A DNA stretch of 64,000 bases from Armatimonadota bacterium (GTDB lineage Bacteria; Armatimonadota; Zipacnadia; JAUWAU01), in the NCBI GenBank assembly GCA_030601885.1, contig JAUWAU010000032.1, positions 1 to 64,000 on the forward strand. The letters run 5' to 3'. This document shows positions 52,236-61,008 of this stretch, piece by piece. Position numbers and translations under genes: made by a program. Positions within the stretch are counted from its first letter, which is position 1; every line of letters starts with the position of its first letter. The notes under the pieces were generated by a model. That model made no database searches and had not been told where the DNA came from. It was given only the letters and a program-made list of their open reading frames with translations.

Positions 52236-53240
52236 ATGGATAAGCGACCATGCGGCAAGTCGGGCATAGATGTCTCGGTCCTGGGCATTGGGTGCTGGGC
52301 GTACGGCGGCGAAGAGGAGGACTACTGGGGTGCGCAGGCCCAGAGCGACGTCGATGTGGTCGTGCGGGGCGCACTGGACCAGGGCATCAACTACTTCGAC
52401 ACGGCCGAGGCGTACAACGACGGGCGCAGTGAGGAGTCGCTGGGCAAGGCGCTAAGGGGCCGCCGAGGCGAGGCCGTCATCGGCACGAAGGTCAGCCCTG
52501 GCAACACGGAGCCGTCTGTGTTGCGGGAGCACTGCGACGCCAGCCTCCAGCGGCTCGGGACCGACTACATCGATATCTACTTCCTGCACTGGGCCATCAC
52601 GAAACACTCGGTGCCGGACGCCTTCGCGACGCTCGCGGAGCTGCAGTCCGAGGGCAAGATCCGCTCCATCGCCGTGAGCAACTTCGGCCCGAAGCAGTTA
52701 ACCGAAGCTCTCGAAACGGGAGCCAGGATAGACGTCAACCAGCTTTGCTACAACCTGGCATCGCGCGCCATCGAGGTGGGGATTCTCCCACTGTGCCGCC
52801 AGCACGACATCGCCGTTTTCGCCTACATGCCGCTCCTGCAGGGAATCCTCTCCGGCAAGTACGAGACGCTGGACGACATCCCGCCGGAGCGCACGCGCAC
52901 ACTGCACTTCAGCGGCGAGAGGCCTGAGTCGCGGCACGGGGAGCCGGGGGCGGAAGAGGAGATGTGCAGAGTGCTTGCGGGCATGCGGGAGATCTCTCGC
53001 GAAGAAGACATCGCCATGGATCAACTGGCCCTGGCGTGGACCATGGCCAAGCCCGGGGTCGCCTCTGTCCTGGTCGGGGTCCGGAATATGCAGCAACTCG
53101 AGGCGAACGCGCCCGCCGCCGACATCTCGCTTTCCCCTGAGACAGTAACGAAACTGGACGAGTTGACCGAGCCTTTGCTGCAGAAGCTGGGGGCTAACGC
53201 TGATTATTTTCAGGGCGCCGCCAACAGCCGTGTTCGCTAG
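52236..53240 (+). CDS. Aldo/keto reductase
   Basis: 334 residues. Catalytic tetrad visible: Asp and Tyr in NYFDTAEAYNDG, Lys in AVIGTKVSPG, His in IYFLHWAITK. The C-terminal VASVLVGVRNMQQLEANA binds the nucleotide. Reduces sugar aldehydes or related carbonyls with NADPH. Fifteen bases before the next gene. Confidence 0.93.
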   Translation: MDKRPCGKSGIDVSVLGIGCWAYGGEEEDYWGAQAQSDVDVVVRGALDQGINYFDTAEAYNDGRSEESLGKALRGRRGEAVIGTKVSPGNTEPSVLREHCDASLQRLGTDYIDIYFLHWAITKHSVPDAFATLAELQSEGKIRSIAVSNFGPKQLTEALETGARIDVNQLCYNLASRAIEVGILPLCRQHDIAVFAYMPLLQGILSGKYETLDDIPPERTRTLHFSGERPESRHGEPGAEEEMCRVLAGMREISREEDIAMDQLALAWTMAKPGVASVLVGVRNMQQLEANAPAADISLSPETVTKLDELTEPLLQKLGANADYFQGAANSRVR

Positions 53241-53255
53241 CAGCGGAGTCACGCG

Positions 53256-54215
53256 ATGAAGATCCCTTTCTCTCCTTCAGTCTACGAGCACGCTGCCGCG
53301 CTCATCGGCGAGAGGCCGTGGGATGTTTCCCGCGACCTGGAGCTGCTGGTCAAGGCTCACCGGACGGCCTATGAGATCTATCGCCATGCGCCCGTCGTCG
53401 TCGGCATCGACATCTACAACCTCGAGGCCGAAGCTTATGGATGCACGGTTCGGAAGCCGGCGGGAAACGGCATTCCGGCCATCGTCGAACCAATGATAGA
53501 CTCGTTGGCGCCCTCTCCCCCACTCCCCGCGCTCGATGCCGGACGCTCCGGCCGCATTCCGCTCATTATCGAGGCCGGGCGACGATTGAAGAGCCTCCTC
53601 CCAGAGGCCACCATCTCCGTACCTGTAAGCGGACCTTTTTCCATCGCCACCAGCCTTCGCGGCGGGGATCTTCTGCTGGACGTGGCGACGCAGCCTGTGC
53701 AGGCGCGAGCGCTGCTGTCGAGTCTCGTCGAGGGACAGGTGAAGTTCTGTCAAGCGGTGCACCATGCCGGCCTGGGCATTGCTCTCTTTGAGTCGGCCGC
53801 CGCACCGCCACTGCTTTCACCGGAGCAGTTTCGTGATGTGGCCCTGCCGCCGCTCAAGCAGCTCATTGCCGGGGTCCGTGAGGTCACAGGCCAGACCCTG
53901 CCGTGCGTCATCGGGGGCGACACGGAGCCGATCCTGGACTACATCCTGGACACGGGCACCTGGTTCGTCATCTGCCCGGCCGAGACGGACAAGTACGCCT
54001 TCATGCGCCAGCTCGGAGACCGCGAGGACGTCACCGTGCGGATCAACCTCGATCCCGAACTGGTGAGTCGCGGCACGCGCGAGGACCTCCTCGCCGGCGT
54101 GGACGAGATCATCGAGTTGGCCGCCGGTCGCCCAAACGTCCTCCTGGGCACCGGCGCCGTTCCGTACGAGACGCCTCCGGAGAACATCCTATTGATTCGC
54201 GACTACGCAGCGTGA
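53256..54215 (+). CDS. Uroporphyrinogen-decarboxylase-family protein, probable methyltransferase type
   Basis: 319 residues. The UroD/MtaA-like TIM barrel is recognised from IYNLEAEAYGCTVRKPAGNG, SVPVSGPFSIATSLRG, FCQAVHHAGLGIALFESAAA, and the end ELAAGRPNVLLGTGAVPYE. Members outside haem synthesis usually move methyl groups between corrinoid proteins and thiols. No corrinoid protein is visible in the window. A second, separate family member lies at 59787. Confidence 0.82.
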   Translation: MKIPFSPSVYEHAAALIGERPWDVSRDLELLVKAHRTAYEIYRHAPVVVGIDIYNLEAEAYGCTVRKPAGNGIPAIVEPMIDSLAPSPPLPALDAGRSGRIPLIIEAGRRLKSLLPEATISVPVSGPFSIATSLRGGDLLLDVATQPVQARALLSSLVEGQVKFCQAVHHAGLGIALFESAAAPPLLSPEQFRDVALPPLKQLIAGVREVTGQTLPCVIGGDTEPILDYILDTGTWFVICPAETDKYAFMRQLGDREDVTVRINLDPELVSRGTREDLLAGVDEIIELAAGRPNVLLGTGAVPYETPPENILLIRDYAA

Positions 54216-54253
54216 CCGCGGCGCTCGGGCCCGCCAAACTCGGTGTCTCTGTC

Positions 54254-54961
54254 TCAGATGGAAAGTCCTCGCGGCGCCGCGTCCTTCGGCTCAAGCGTGA
54301 TGTCGCATGCGTCCTCATCCGGATCGAAGGGTATTGCCTCCCCCTGCAGTTTGCTGTCTTTCAGCTCGAGCCTGATGCGGAAGCGGCCGGTTTGCCCCTC
54401 GATCTCGAACTGAAGCCAGTTCGCCTTGATCTCCGGATTCTCAAGTTCCGCCTCCCCGCCCTCGACGAAGTCGCCCGAGGCCGTGCCTTCGAGCTGCCCT
54501 CGGTCGTTCACCTTGAGCTCGAGCTCGAGCGAGCGCTGGGATATGCCCTCTCCGGGCTTATCCGCGGCCTTCCCACGCCAGGTGCCGACAAATCCCCGCG
54601 CGCCAGTGCCCCTCTCGATGCGCACAATGTGCTGCCTCGCGAGACGGACTTTGCCCAAGTGCTTGTTCTTCAGCGCCAGCTCCTCGATCTCCACACGGCC
54701 AACGATCGGCATCCGGGCGGCAATCAGCTTGTCCTGGTTCTTCTCCTCGCTGAATTCGACCATGAGGACGTCCTGGAACGGTATGGTCAGCATACCGTAC
54801 GGCGTCCGCACCTTCAGATTGCGCACGTCTATTGTGCCCGAGATCAGCGAGCCATCTCTCAGCGTCACGCGGAAGGTGTCGTTGGCCGCCCCGTCCGCGT
54901 TCGCGGCGCCGGCCACGGTGATCAGAACGACAAGCGTTGTCCCGAGCTTCCACATATCCAT
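54254..54961 (-). CDS. Exported protein of unknown family (paralogue 1)
   Basis: About 235 residues from ATG 54961 (AAGGA adjacent; ATG 54955 is an alternative). Signal peptide (WKLGTTLVVLITVAGAANA). The N-terminal SM-like segment (VTLRDGSLISGTIDVRNLKV, YGMLTIPFQDVLMVEF) resembles small exported beta-rich domains; the second half (RQHIVRIERGTGARGFVGTW, GTASGDFVEGGEAELENPE) is beta-rich. It is a clear paralogue of the protein at 55070. Function unknown. Confidence 0.7.
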   Translation of the reverse strand: MDMWKLGTTLVVLITVAGAANADGAANDTFRVTLRDGSLISGTIDVRNLKVRTPYGMLTIPFQDVLMVEFSEEKNQDKLIAARMPIVGRVEIEELALKNKHLGKVRLARQHIVRIERGTGARGFVGTWRGKAADKPGEGISQRSLELELKVNDRGQLEGTASGDFVEGGEAELENPEIKANWLQFEIEGQTGRFRIRLELKDSKLQGEAIPFDPDEDACDITLEPKDAAPRGLSI

Positions 54962-55069
54962 TCCTTCTGCCCCCTCCTGAAAAAGACGCTGGGCTTTTCC
55001 CCACATCGCGCGGCTGCCGATGAGGGAAGTCGCTGTAAGACAGCGATCCGCCGCATCGCCGCCTTAATC

Positions 55070-55807
55070 TCACCCCGGTGAGTCTGGCCAGTCTCCCACC
55101 CCAGGACCTCGCGGGGTGGACGAACCGGGCAGTCGCCGCTCAAGCGTGAGTTCGCACTCGCCTCCGCCCGGCTCGATCCCCTCCCCCTGTAGCTTCTCGT
55201 CTTTCAACGCCAGCATAATCCGGAACCGGACGCCCGTGCGGTGCCGGACCTCGAAGCCGAGCGTGCCGGCTTTGATCCGGACATTCTCCAGCTTCGTCTC
55301 ACGCCCGCCCACGAACTCGCCCGAGGCCACGCCTTCGAGTTGGCCGGTGGCGCCCATCCTCAGATCGAGAACGATGGAGTCCTTCGACACCCCTTGCCCC
55401 GGCTTATCCGAGGCCACGCCGACCCACGAGCCGACCAGGCGATGCGGCCCGCCGCTTCTCTCGAGACGCACCACGGCCTTTCTGGTCAATGAGACATCGC
55501 CGAAGACCTGGCTCTTCACGACGAGCTCCTCGAGCGCCACACGCCCGATCAGCGGCATCCGTGCGGTTAGCAGCTTGTCTTCCTCCCCGTCTCTCCCGAA
55601 CTCGATCATCATGATGTCCGCGAACGGGACCGTGAGGGTGCCGTACGGCGTTTCAATGTCCAGATTCTCCAGCTTCACCACGCCCGTAATACGAGAACCA
55701 TCCTCCAGCGTCACGCTGAAGGCATCGTCGTCGGACGCCTCGCACCAGGTGCCGACTCCTGCCAGCGCGACAACGACTATGACCATCAGGAGCTTCCGCA
55801 TGCGCAT
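55070..55807 (-). CDS. Exported protein of unknown family (paralogue 2)
   Basis: About 245 residues from ATG 55807. Signal peptide (LLMVIVVVALAGVGTWCEAS). Same layout as the neighbour: VTLEDGSRITGVVKLENLDI, YGTLTVPFADIMMIEF, LTRKAVVRLERSGGPHRLVG, GVASGEFVGGRETKLENVRI. Roughly half the residues are identical by eye. A tandem duplication. Confidence 0.7.
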   Translation of the reverse strand: MRMRKLLMVIVVVALAGVGTWCEASDDDAFSVTLEDGSRITGVVKLENLDIETPYGTLTVPFADIMMIEFGRDGEEDKLLTARMPLIGRVALEELVVKSQVFGDVSLTRKAVVRLERSGGPHRLVGSWVGVASDKPGQGVSKDSIVLDLRMGATGQLEGVASGEFVGGRETKLENVRIKAGTLGFEVRHRTGVRFRIMLALKDEKLQGEGIEPGGGECELTLERRLPGSSTPRGPGVGDWPDSPG

Positions 55808-55948
55808 TCCTCTTCCCCCTTGGTGAAGCTGAACTGCTTTGTCCCGTTCCGACGCCCTTGGCGCTGCTACCGATAGTCTTATCTGGGCGCCAGCGCTATG
55901 ATCGTATTCGACGCGCAATTCATAGTGCCTGCCTGTACTCGGCGTCGC

Positions 55949-58339
55949 TCACCTCGGTCGGAAGTCCCGGCCGTCGGCCATCCCGAAGTCCCGCCAACCC
56001 CAGTCGATATGTATCCTCGGCATCTTGAACTCAAAGTACCAGCGGATCATGATTGGCTGATGAACCGGCTCCAGGTAGCCATAGAACACTGCCGCGCGCC
56101 CAGGCACTTCATCGACAATCCCAGCGGGCGTCAGCTCGGAGAACTTCGAGAGGTCCTCTTCGCGCTCCAGGTAGTCCAGCAGATCGGCCTCGTAGCGCTC
56201 GGCGGCATTCGGCCGCAGCGACGCCAGATCGATGGGCTCGTGCGCGTTCCACCGCGGCAGTGCCTCGTCCGGAGCCTCGGGGCCGCCGGCGACCGTAACC
56301 CACACCGGCGTGCTCCAGGCGTACTCGCCATCCGACTGTCGGAGCCGAACGTAGTACCACGTGTCAGCCAGAGGCGAGGTGTCCCTGAAGCTCAGATGCA
56401 CGTCCGGCGAGTCCGGGCGCCACGTCTTCACGCACCGGTCGCCGCGGATGAGATCCACTCGCTGGACCGGCGCCGAACCGTAAGCGCGGACTCGGACAGT
56501 CGGCGAGCCCTTGGACGATATGACCGATCCGGAGGGCTGCCCATTGACCGAGACGCTCAGGATGATCCGCGCGCCCGTGGTGGCGTACGTGCGTCGCTCG
56601 TGGATCGCCTGCCAAATGGCCTCCCGGGTCAGCTTCGCGGCGCGAACGGCCACAATGGGCCCGGTGCCGAAGCCCGTGTCGCGGATGTTGAGGTGCTTTC
56701 CGGAGCGGCCGCGGAAGGAGTGCGCGGCTCTCGGGCCGCCCAGCAGGGGCAGATGGACGTCGCTCGAGGCGACGACGCCGGGCCGATAGCCGTAACTCAG
56801 GCAGCGCTGCAGCACCCACTCGAAGCACCCGTGCCCGCTGGCCACCTCGATCACCCGCTCGTGCTCCGTCCTCGTCCTGTCCCAGTTCGGCGGCCCGCCG
56901 CCGACGTGTGGCTGCAACAGCACGTCATCACGCTGGCCGTAGGTGGCCAATAGCTCGTTCATGGGCGTATAGGGGTGCAGATAGGTGTCCGACCAATCTC
57001 GGAAAATGACGTTCCGGTCCCCGCTGCCGTCTTTCGGATGGACCTCGAAGGCCAGGAAGGGCACGTAGGAGCCGGGCGCGTCGTGCTCCCGAAACGCCGC
57101 CTGATGCGCCTCCCATACCTCCGGATGCTCCTTCTGGTCGGGGATCGACGCCGGGCCCGGCGCGGCGAAGTCCAGCCGGGCGGCCCGACGTGCCTGCCAG
57201 TGCCTGGCGGAGGGGTTGAGCTTGAAGGTGTTGTCGCACATGAGCGCCATGTTGATATCGCCCCATGTGTGACAGTGCAAGTCGCCCCAATAGATGCGGC
57301 TCTGCGGAGACGCCTCGCAGAGGACCGGGTTGCTTTCCGCCCGCAGCCCGGTTTCGGGATGGCGCACATCGATCCGATACAGTCCAGGCTTCGCCGCCGT
57401 CACCCCTTTGACAATCAGCACGCCCTTGTCTTTGGGCTCGAAGGCCGCCGCCGCCGGCACACCGCCAACCCCTTCGGAACACCGCAGCTCAACGGTGCCT
57501 TCGAACTGCTCGATGACGTTTCGGTGAATGTCGTGAGCCACAACGTGTAGGTCGAAAGGCTCACCCGGCGCGACGACAGACGGCCCCAGGACTCGCAGCA
57601 TATGCAGATGGGGATCGGCCGTGATCGTGATGTCTACCGACCCACTCGCCAACCCGACGAACTGTAGCTTCCCCTGGCGATCCACCGCCGCCACGAACCG
57701 CGCCAATGTTGTGGAGTCGTATACCTCGGTTCCCGGTCCGCCCTCCCGCCGGTCGCCAACGCGGATGAGGAGCGAATCCCCCCGCCGCAGCGTCGCGGAT
57801 TCCACCAGCACCACCACGAGAGCCGGCTTGTGGGACTGCCTCGCCGAATTCACCATGAGCTCCAACTCGGCGTCCGTGTCGGCTTCAAGGGTGACATAAT
57901 CGCGGCCCCGCGGATTGGTGCTTTGCGGCCGATGGCCCACCAGGTGCCCGCGACGCTGGATCAGAAAGCCACCGCCCGTCGGGATGTCCTTCGCGATGGT
58001 GAAGCGAAACTCCCACGTGCCGATCTTCCCGGCCGACAGCTCGAATTGGCGGCCCGTCGTACGCGAGCCGTCCGTGCCCACGAACGTCACGGTGAACTCG
58101 TCCCGCGCCTTGCCCGGCGGTGGTTCACTCGACTGGCGCGTCAGGACGTCTTCCAAGGTGATCGCCACGTTGTTTCCCCCTCTCTCGAGCAGCCGTGCGG
58201 CGGGCTGCGCCGCAGCGGCGCATGCATTGGCCGCGGGCGGCGGCGCAGATGCAGCACAGCCACGGGGCAGTTGTCCGCCAGCCACCAGTAGAAGCAAGAT
58301 ACAGGGGGCAAGCCATCCTCGCAAAGCGTCCCGACTCAT
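55949..58339 (-). CDS. DUF3604-type secreted protein (PHP-like metallohydrolase fold)
   Basis: 796 residues. Lipoprotein or signal peptide at 1-31 (ILLLLVAGGQLPRGCAAS). Two N-terminal beta-sandwich regions (about 50-330), then the DUF3604 core beginning RIYWGDLHCHTWGDINMALM with the metal-binding His-x-His pair, SSDVHLPLLGG, and RDTGFGTGPIVAVRAAKLTR. It closes with a PMIRWYFEFKMPRIHIDWGW tail. The family is widespread in saccharolytic bacteria and predicted to hydrolyse phosphoesters or similar bonds; no activity is proven here. Confidence 0.82.
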   Translation of the reverse strand: MSRDALRGWLAPCILLLLVAGGQLPRGCAASAPPPAANACAAAAQPAARLLERGGNNVAITLEDVLTRQSSEPPPGKARDEFTVTFVGTDGSRTTGRQFELSAGKIGTWEFRFTIAKDIPTGGGFLIQRRGHLVGHRPQSTNPRGRDYVTLEADTDAELELMVNSARQSHKPALVVVLVESATLRRGDSLLIRVGDRREGGPGTEVYDSTTLARFVAAVDRQGKLQFVGLASGSVDITITADPHLHMLRVLGPSVVAPGEPFDLHVVAHDIHRNVIEQFEGTVELRCSEGVGGVPAAAAFEPKDKGVLIVKGVTAAKPGLYRIDVRHPETGLRAESNPVLCEASPQSRIYWGDLHCHTWGDINMALMCDNTFKLNPSARHWQARRAARLDFAAPGPASIPDQKEHPEVWEAHQAAFREHDAPGSYVPFLAFEVHPKDGSGDRNVIFRDWSDTYLHPYTPMNELLATYGQRDDVLLQPHVGGGPPNWDRTRTEHERVIEVASGHGCFEWVLQRCLSYGYRPGVVASSDVHLPLLGGPRAAHSFRGRSGKHLNIRDTGFGTGPIVAVRAAKLTREAIWQAIHERRTYATTGARIILSVSVNGQPSGSVISSKGSPTVRVRAYGSAPVQRVDLIRGDRCVKTWRPDSPDVHLSFRDTSPLADTWYYVRLRQSDGEYAWSTPVWVTVAGGPEAPDEALPRWNAHEPIDLASLRPNAAERYEADLLDYLEREEDLSKFSELTPAGIVDEVPGRAAVFYGYLEPVHQPIMIRWYFEFKMPRIHIDWGWRDFGMADGRDFRPR

Positions 58340-58407
58340 TGCTGCCTCCGGTTACTCACCAGCCGGGTGCCCACCGCAGCCTGGCAGGCTGCGCCACATG
58401 CGTTCAT

Positions 58408-59718
58408 TCACAGAAGCAGCTCGTAGCCGGCAGTCACCCTCCTGAACGCCTCGACGTACTGATCGATGAAACCGTCCGCCGGCTCGACGTATGAGCGCGT
58501 GATAAACACTTTCTCCAGCAGGCTCTCGGCGACAGGGAAGTCGCCCTCTTTGTAGCCCTCGAACGGCGGGAGGCCCATAAACTCCCCGCCGAGCGGCCCC
58601 CGGCCGTGTCCCCAGAGGTCGAAACCTTGCGTAAAGATGGCCCGCATGTGCTCGAGCTGCGGGTGGCGGGGACGAAGTTGAGGCCCCTTTAAGGGCGCAC
58701 CCTCGGCCCGCATGGCTTCGCCGAACTTCTCCCCTGGCAGACCTCCCAGTTCGTCCGGATGGTACAGAATCTGGTGACCATTGTGAAAGCCCGCCGGTGT
58801 CGCCTTCTCATAATGGTGCGCGGGTTCCACGCCGCGGATCTCTCGCAGGGCCTCGGCCATCCTCGCCCAATTCTCGCGCATCTTCTCGTTGCGGTAGTCC
58901 AGGCTCTTGAGCGAGACCTTCGCCAGCCCGGCGGCGAACGGGTGCGGTCTGAACTTCCAGCCCAGCACCTCGACGTCTAACATCCGATACTCAGGAAGCG
59001 TCAACTCGTCGGTGATCCCGCGTCGGTGGAGTTGGCCGAAGATGAGGGCGCGCTCGTAGAGCTTCCTGCTGTTGGTGAGCACCATCCCTCCCTCGCCGCA
59101 AGCCACTGGCTTCCCACCGGGGTTAGGACCGCCCTGGAAGCTGAAGCAGGCTACGTCGCCGACGTTGCCGATCTTCTTGCCGTCCCACTGAGCACCGTGC
59201 GCGTGGCAGGCGTCCTCGATGACGACGATGTCATGGCGCCGGCCGAGATCCATGAAGGCGTCCATGTCGCACACGTTGCCGTGCATATGGATGACGTTGA
59301 TGGCCCGGGTGCGCTGCGTGATCTTGCGTTCGACATCCTTCGGGTCGATCAGCAGCGTCTTGGGATCGATGTCCGCGAAGACGGGCCGCGCACCCATGTG
59401 CAGCCCGCCCACGTAGCCGCCCAGATAGCCCACCGTCGGCGTGATGAACTCATCCCCCGGCCCCACTTCGGCCGCGTAGAAGGCACATGCCAGGGCCGTG
59501 TGGCCGTGGTCGGTGGCGAAACAGTACTCGGCCCCGATCATCTCTCGAAACTCGTCCTCGAACTCCTTCACCACGCCCCGTGCCGGGTCAGAGTACTTAC
59601 CTCCCTCCAGCAGCCCGATGACCATCGCCCTCTCCTCTTCTATTGGCCTCCGCCACTGGTCGCGAGTGCCCACTGTGATCGCCGGCTCGCCGCCGTGAAC
59701 TGCCAGCTTTTCCGACAT
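58408..59718 (-). CDS. DegT/DnrJ/EryC1/StrS-family PLP aminotransferase
   Basis: 436 residues. PLP-fold landmarks: HGHTALACAFYAAEVGPGDE, IVVIEDACHAHGAQWDGKKI, and the internal-aldimine region FQGGPNPGGKPVACGEGGM containing the candidate Schiff-base Lys. The family aminates keto-sugars or cyclitols. Its place between a DUF3604 gene and a UroD-like gene suggests catabolic amino-sugar or related chemistry rather than cell-envelope synthesis. Confidence 0.9.
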   Translation of the reverse strand: MSEKLAVHGGEPAITVGTRDQWRRPIEEERAMVIGLLEGGKYSDPARGVVKEFEDEFREMIGAEYCFATDHGHTALACAFYAAEVGPGDEFITPTVGYLGGYVGGLHMGARPVFADIDPKTLLIDPKDVERKITQRTRAINVIHMHGNVCDMDAFMDLGRRHDIVVIEDACHAHGAQWDGKKIGNVGDVACFSFQGGPNPGGKPVACGEGGMVLTNSRKLYERALIFGQLHRRGITDELTLPEYRMLDVEVLGWKFRPHPFAAGLAKVSLKSLDYRNEKMRENWARMAEALREIRGVEPAHHYEKATPAGFHNGHQILYHPDELGGLPGEKFGEAMRAEGAPLKGPQLRPRHPQLEHMRAIFTQGFDLWGHGRGPLGGEFMGLPPFEGYKEGDFPVAESLLEKVFITRSYVEPADGFIDQYVEAFRRVTAGYELLL

Positions 59719-59786
59719 CTTCGGGCCTCCCTGATAATGTCGCCATTATGGGATCGCACTGAAACGAGGGTGCAATGGGCGCAGCA

Positions 59787-60944
59787 TCACTCGGCGGGCA
59801 GGTTCAGCGGGTATTCCCCCAGCTCCTTGCCTGCCTCGATGTAGGCGCGCACGTTCTCTTCTTTCGCCGTCTCCTGGAAGCTCCCGGTCGTGCTGAGGAC
59901 ATAGCCCCTGCCGGGGGCCATGATTCTGAGCACCCGCAGGACCTCTCGACGCACATCCTCAGTGCTGCCGCGTTCGAAGGCTTCTCTGGGATCCACGCCT
60001 CCCCACAGGCACACGCGCCCGCCCAGGATGCGCTTGCATTCCGCGAGATTCATCGGGTTGGTGCCGTTGTCGTCAAGCGCCGAGAAGATGTCGATGCCGA
60101 TCTCAGCGTAGTCCTCCAGAAACGGCATCCCCCCGGTCTCAATGAAGTGGTGCATGCGCACCCCGGCCTGGTGACACATCGCCGTCTGGCGGGCGAGAAT
60201 TGGCATGAAAAGCTCCCGGACCTGTGCCGGCGACCAGAAGTCGATGGTCTCGTAGCAGCCGCTGCGGTAGACCACATCCACCCCCGCGTCCAGGATCACC
60301 TCGAGCAGGCGATCGCCCCACCGAGAGACGCAGTCGAGCGTCGCCTCCACCAGCTCACGATCGTCGTGCAGCAGGAACATCATGTTCTTCGACCCGAGCA
60401 GACTCATAGTCTCAATCGAGCCGCCATGAAAACTGCTCTGGAGCCACGTGCCATGCTCGTCGGCCTTCTTACGGGCGGCCTTCGCCTGCTCGAGGAATGC
60501 GGTGATGTCGTCGTCCCGCGGCTCGCACAGAACGTACTCGAGAGCGGGCAAGTCGTCGCGCTTCTTAATGAGATACTCGACGCCCCGGGACCAGATGTGG
60601 TCCGAGAACAATGGTATGTCCTTGGGGCTCCAGTCCGAAGTTCGCCGTGCGGAGACGTGCAGCGTGCCGGCAGGCGTTTCGAACTCCGTATGGCGCATCG
60701 GATATGGGTCCGCCTCCTCGGTCCACGAGCGCACGCTCACCTCGGGATGCCGAGGGAATCGCGGGGCGACTCTGACTGGCTCGTCCATCCCTAACCCCAG
60801 CAGCACTGCGAGTCGCTCGTCCTGATTCGCCCACAGGTACTCCATCGGCTTTACACTGCGCACGGTCACCGGCACTCGATCGGGCTCCTTGAAATCGAGG
60901 ACCGTGAAGAGGCGTTCGCGTGGTGACACACCGTTCGAGTTCAT
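59787..60944 (-). CDS. Uroporphyrinogen-decarboxylase-family protein (second)
   Basis: 385 residues from ATG 60944 (GGAGGT upstream). SPRERLFTVLDFKEPDRVPV is the classic start of this family's catabolic branch. DVVYRSGCYETIDFWSPAQV, MHHFIETGGMPFLEDYAEIG and GGRVCLWGGVDPREAFERGS carry typical corrinoid-methyltransferase-like positions. Cytosolic. Distinct in length and sequence from the protein at 53256. Confidence 0.87.
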   Translation of the reverse strand: MNSNGVSPRERLFTVLDFKEPDRVPVTVRSVKPMEYLWANQDERLAVLLGLGMDEPVRVAPRFPRHPEVSVRSWTEEADPYPMRHTEFETPAGTLHVSARRTSDWSPKDIPLFSDHIWSRGVEYLIKKRDDLPALEYVLCEPRDDDITAFLEQAKAARKKADEHGTWLQSSFHGGSIETMSLLGSKNMMFLLHDDRELVEATLDCVSRWGDRLLEVILDAGVDVVYRSGCYETIDFWSPAQVRELFMPILARQTAMCHQAGVRMHHFIETGGMPFLEDYAEIGIDIFSALDDNGTNPMNLAECKRILGGRVCLWGGVDPREAFERGSTEDVRREVLRVLRIMAPGRGYVLSTTGSFQETAKEENVRAYIEAGKELGEYPLNLPAE

Positions 60945-61008
60945 GTGCGACCTCCAAGCGAGGGGCGCAGTCATGCGCCAGCAGGAGTTGGGGCTGGCGC
61001 CTGTTCAG

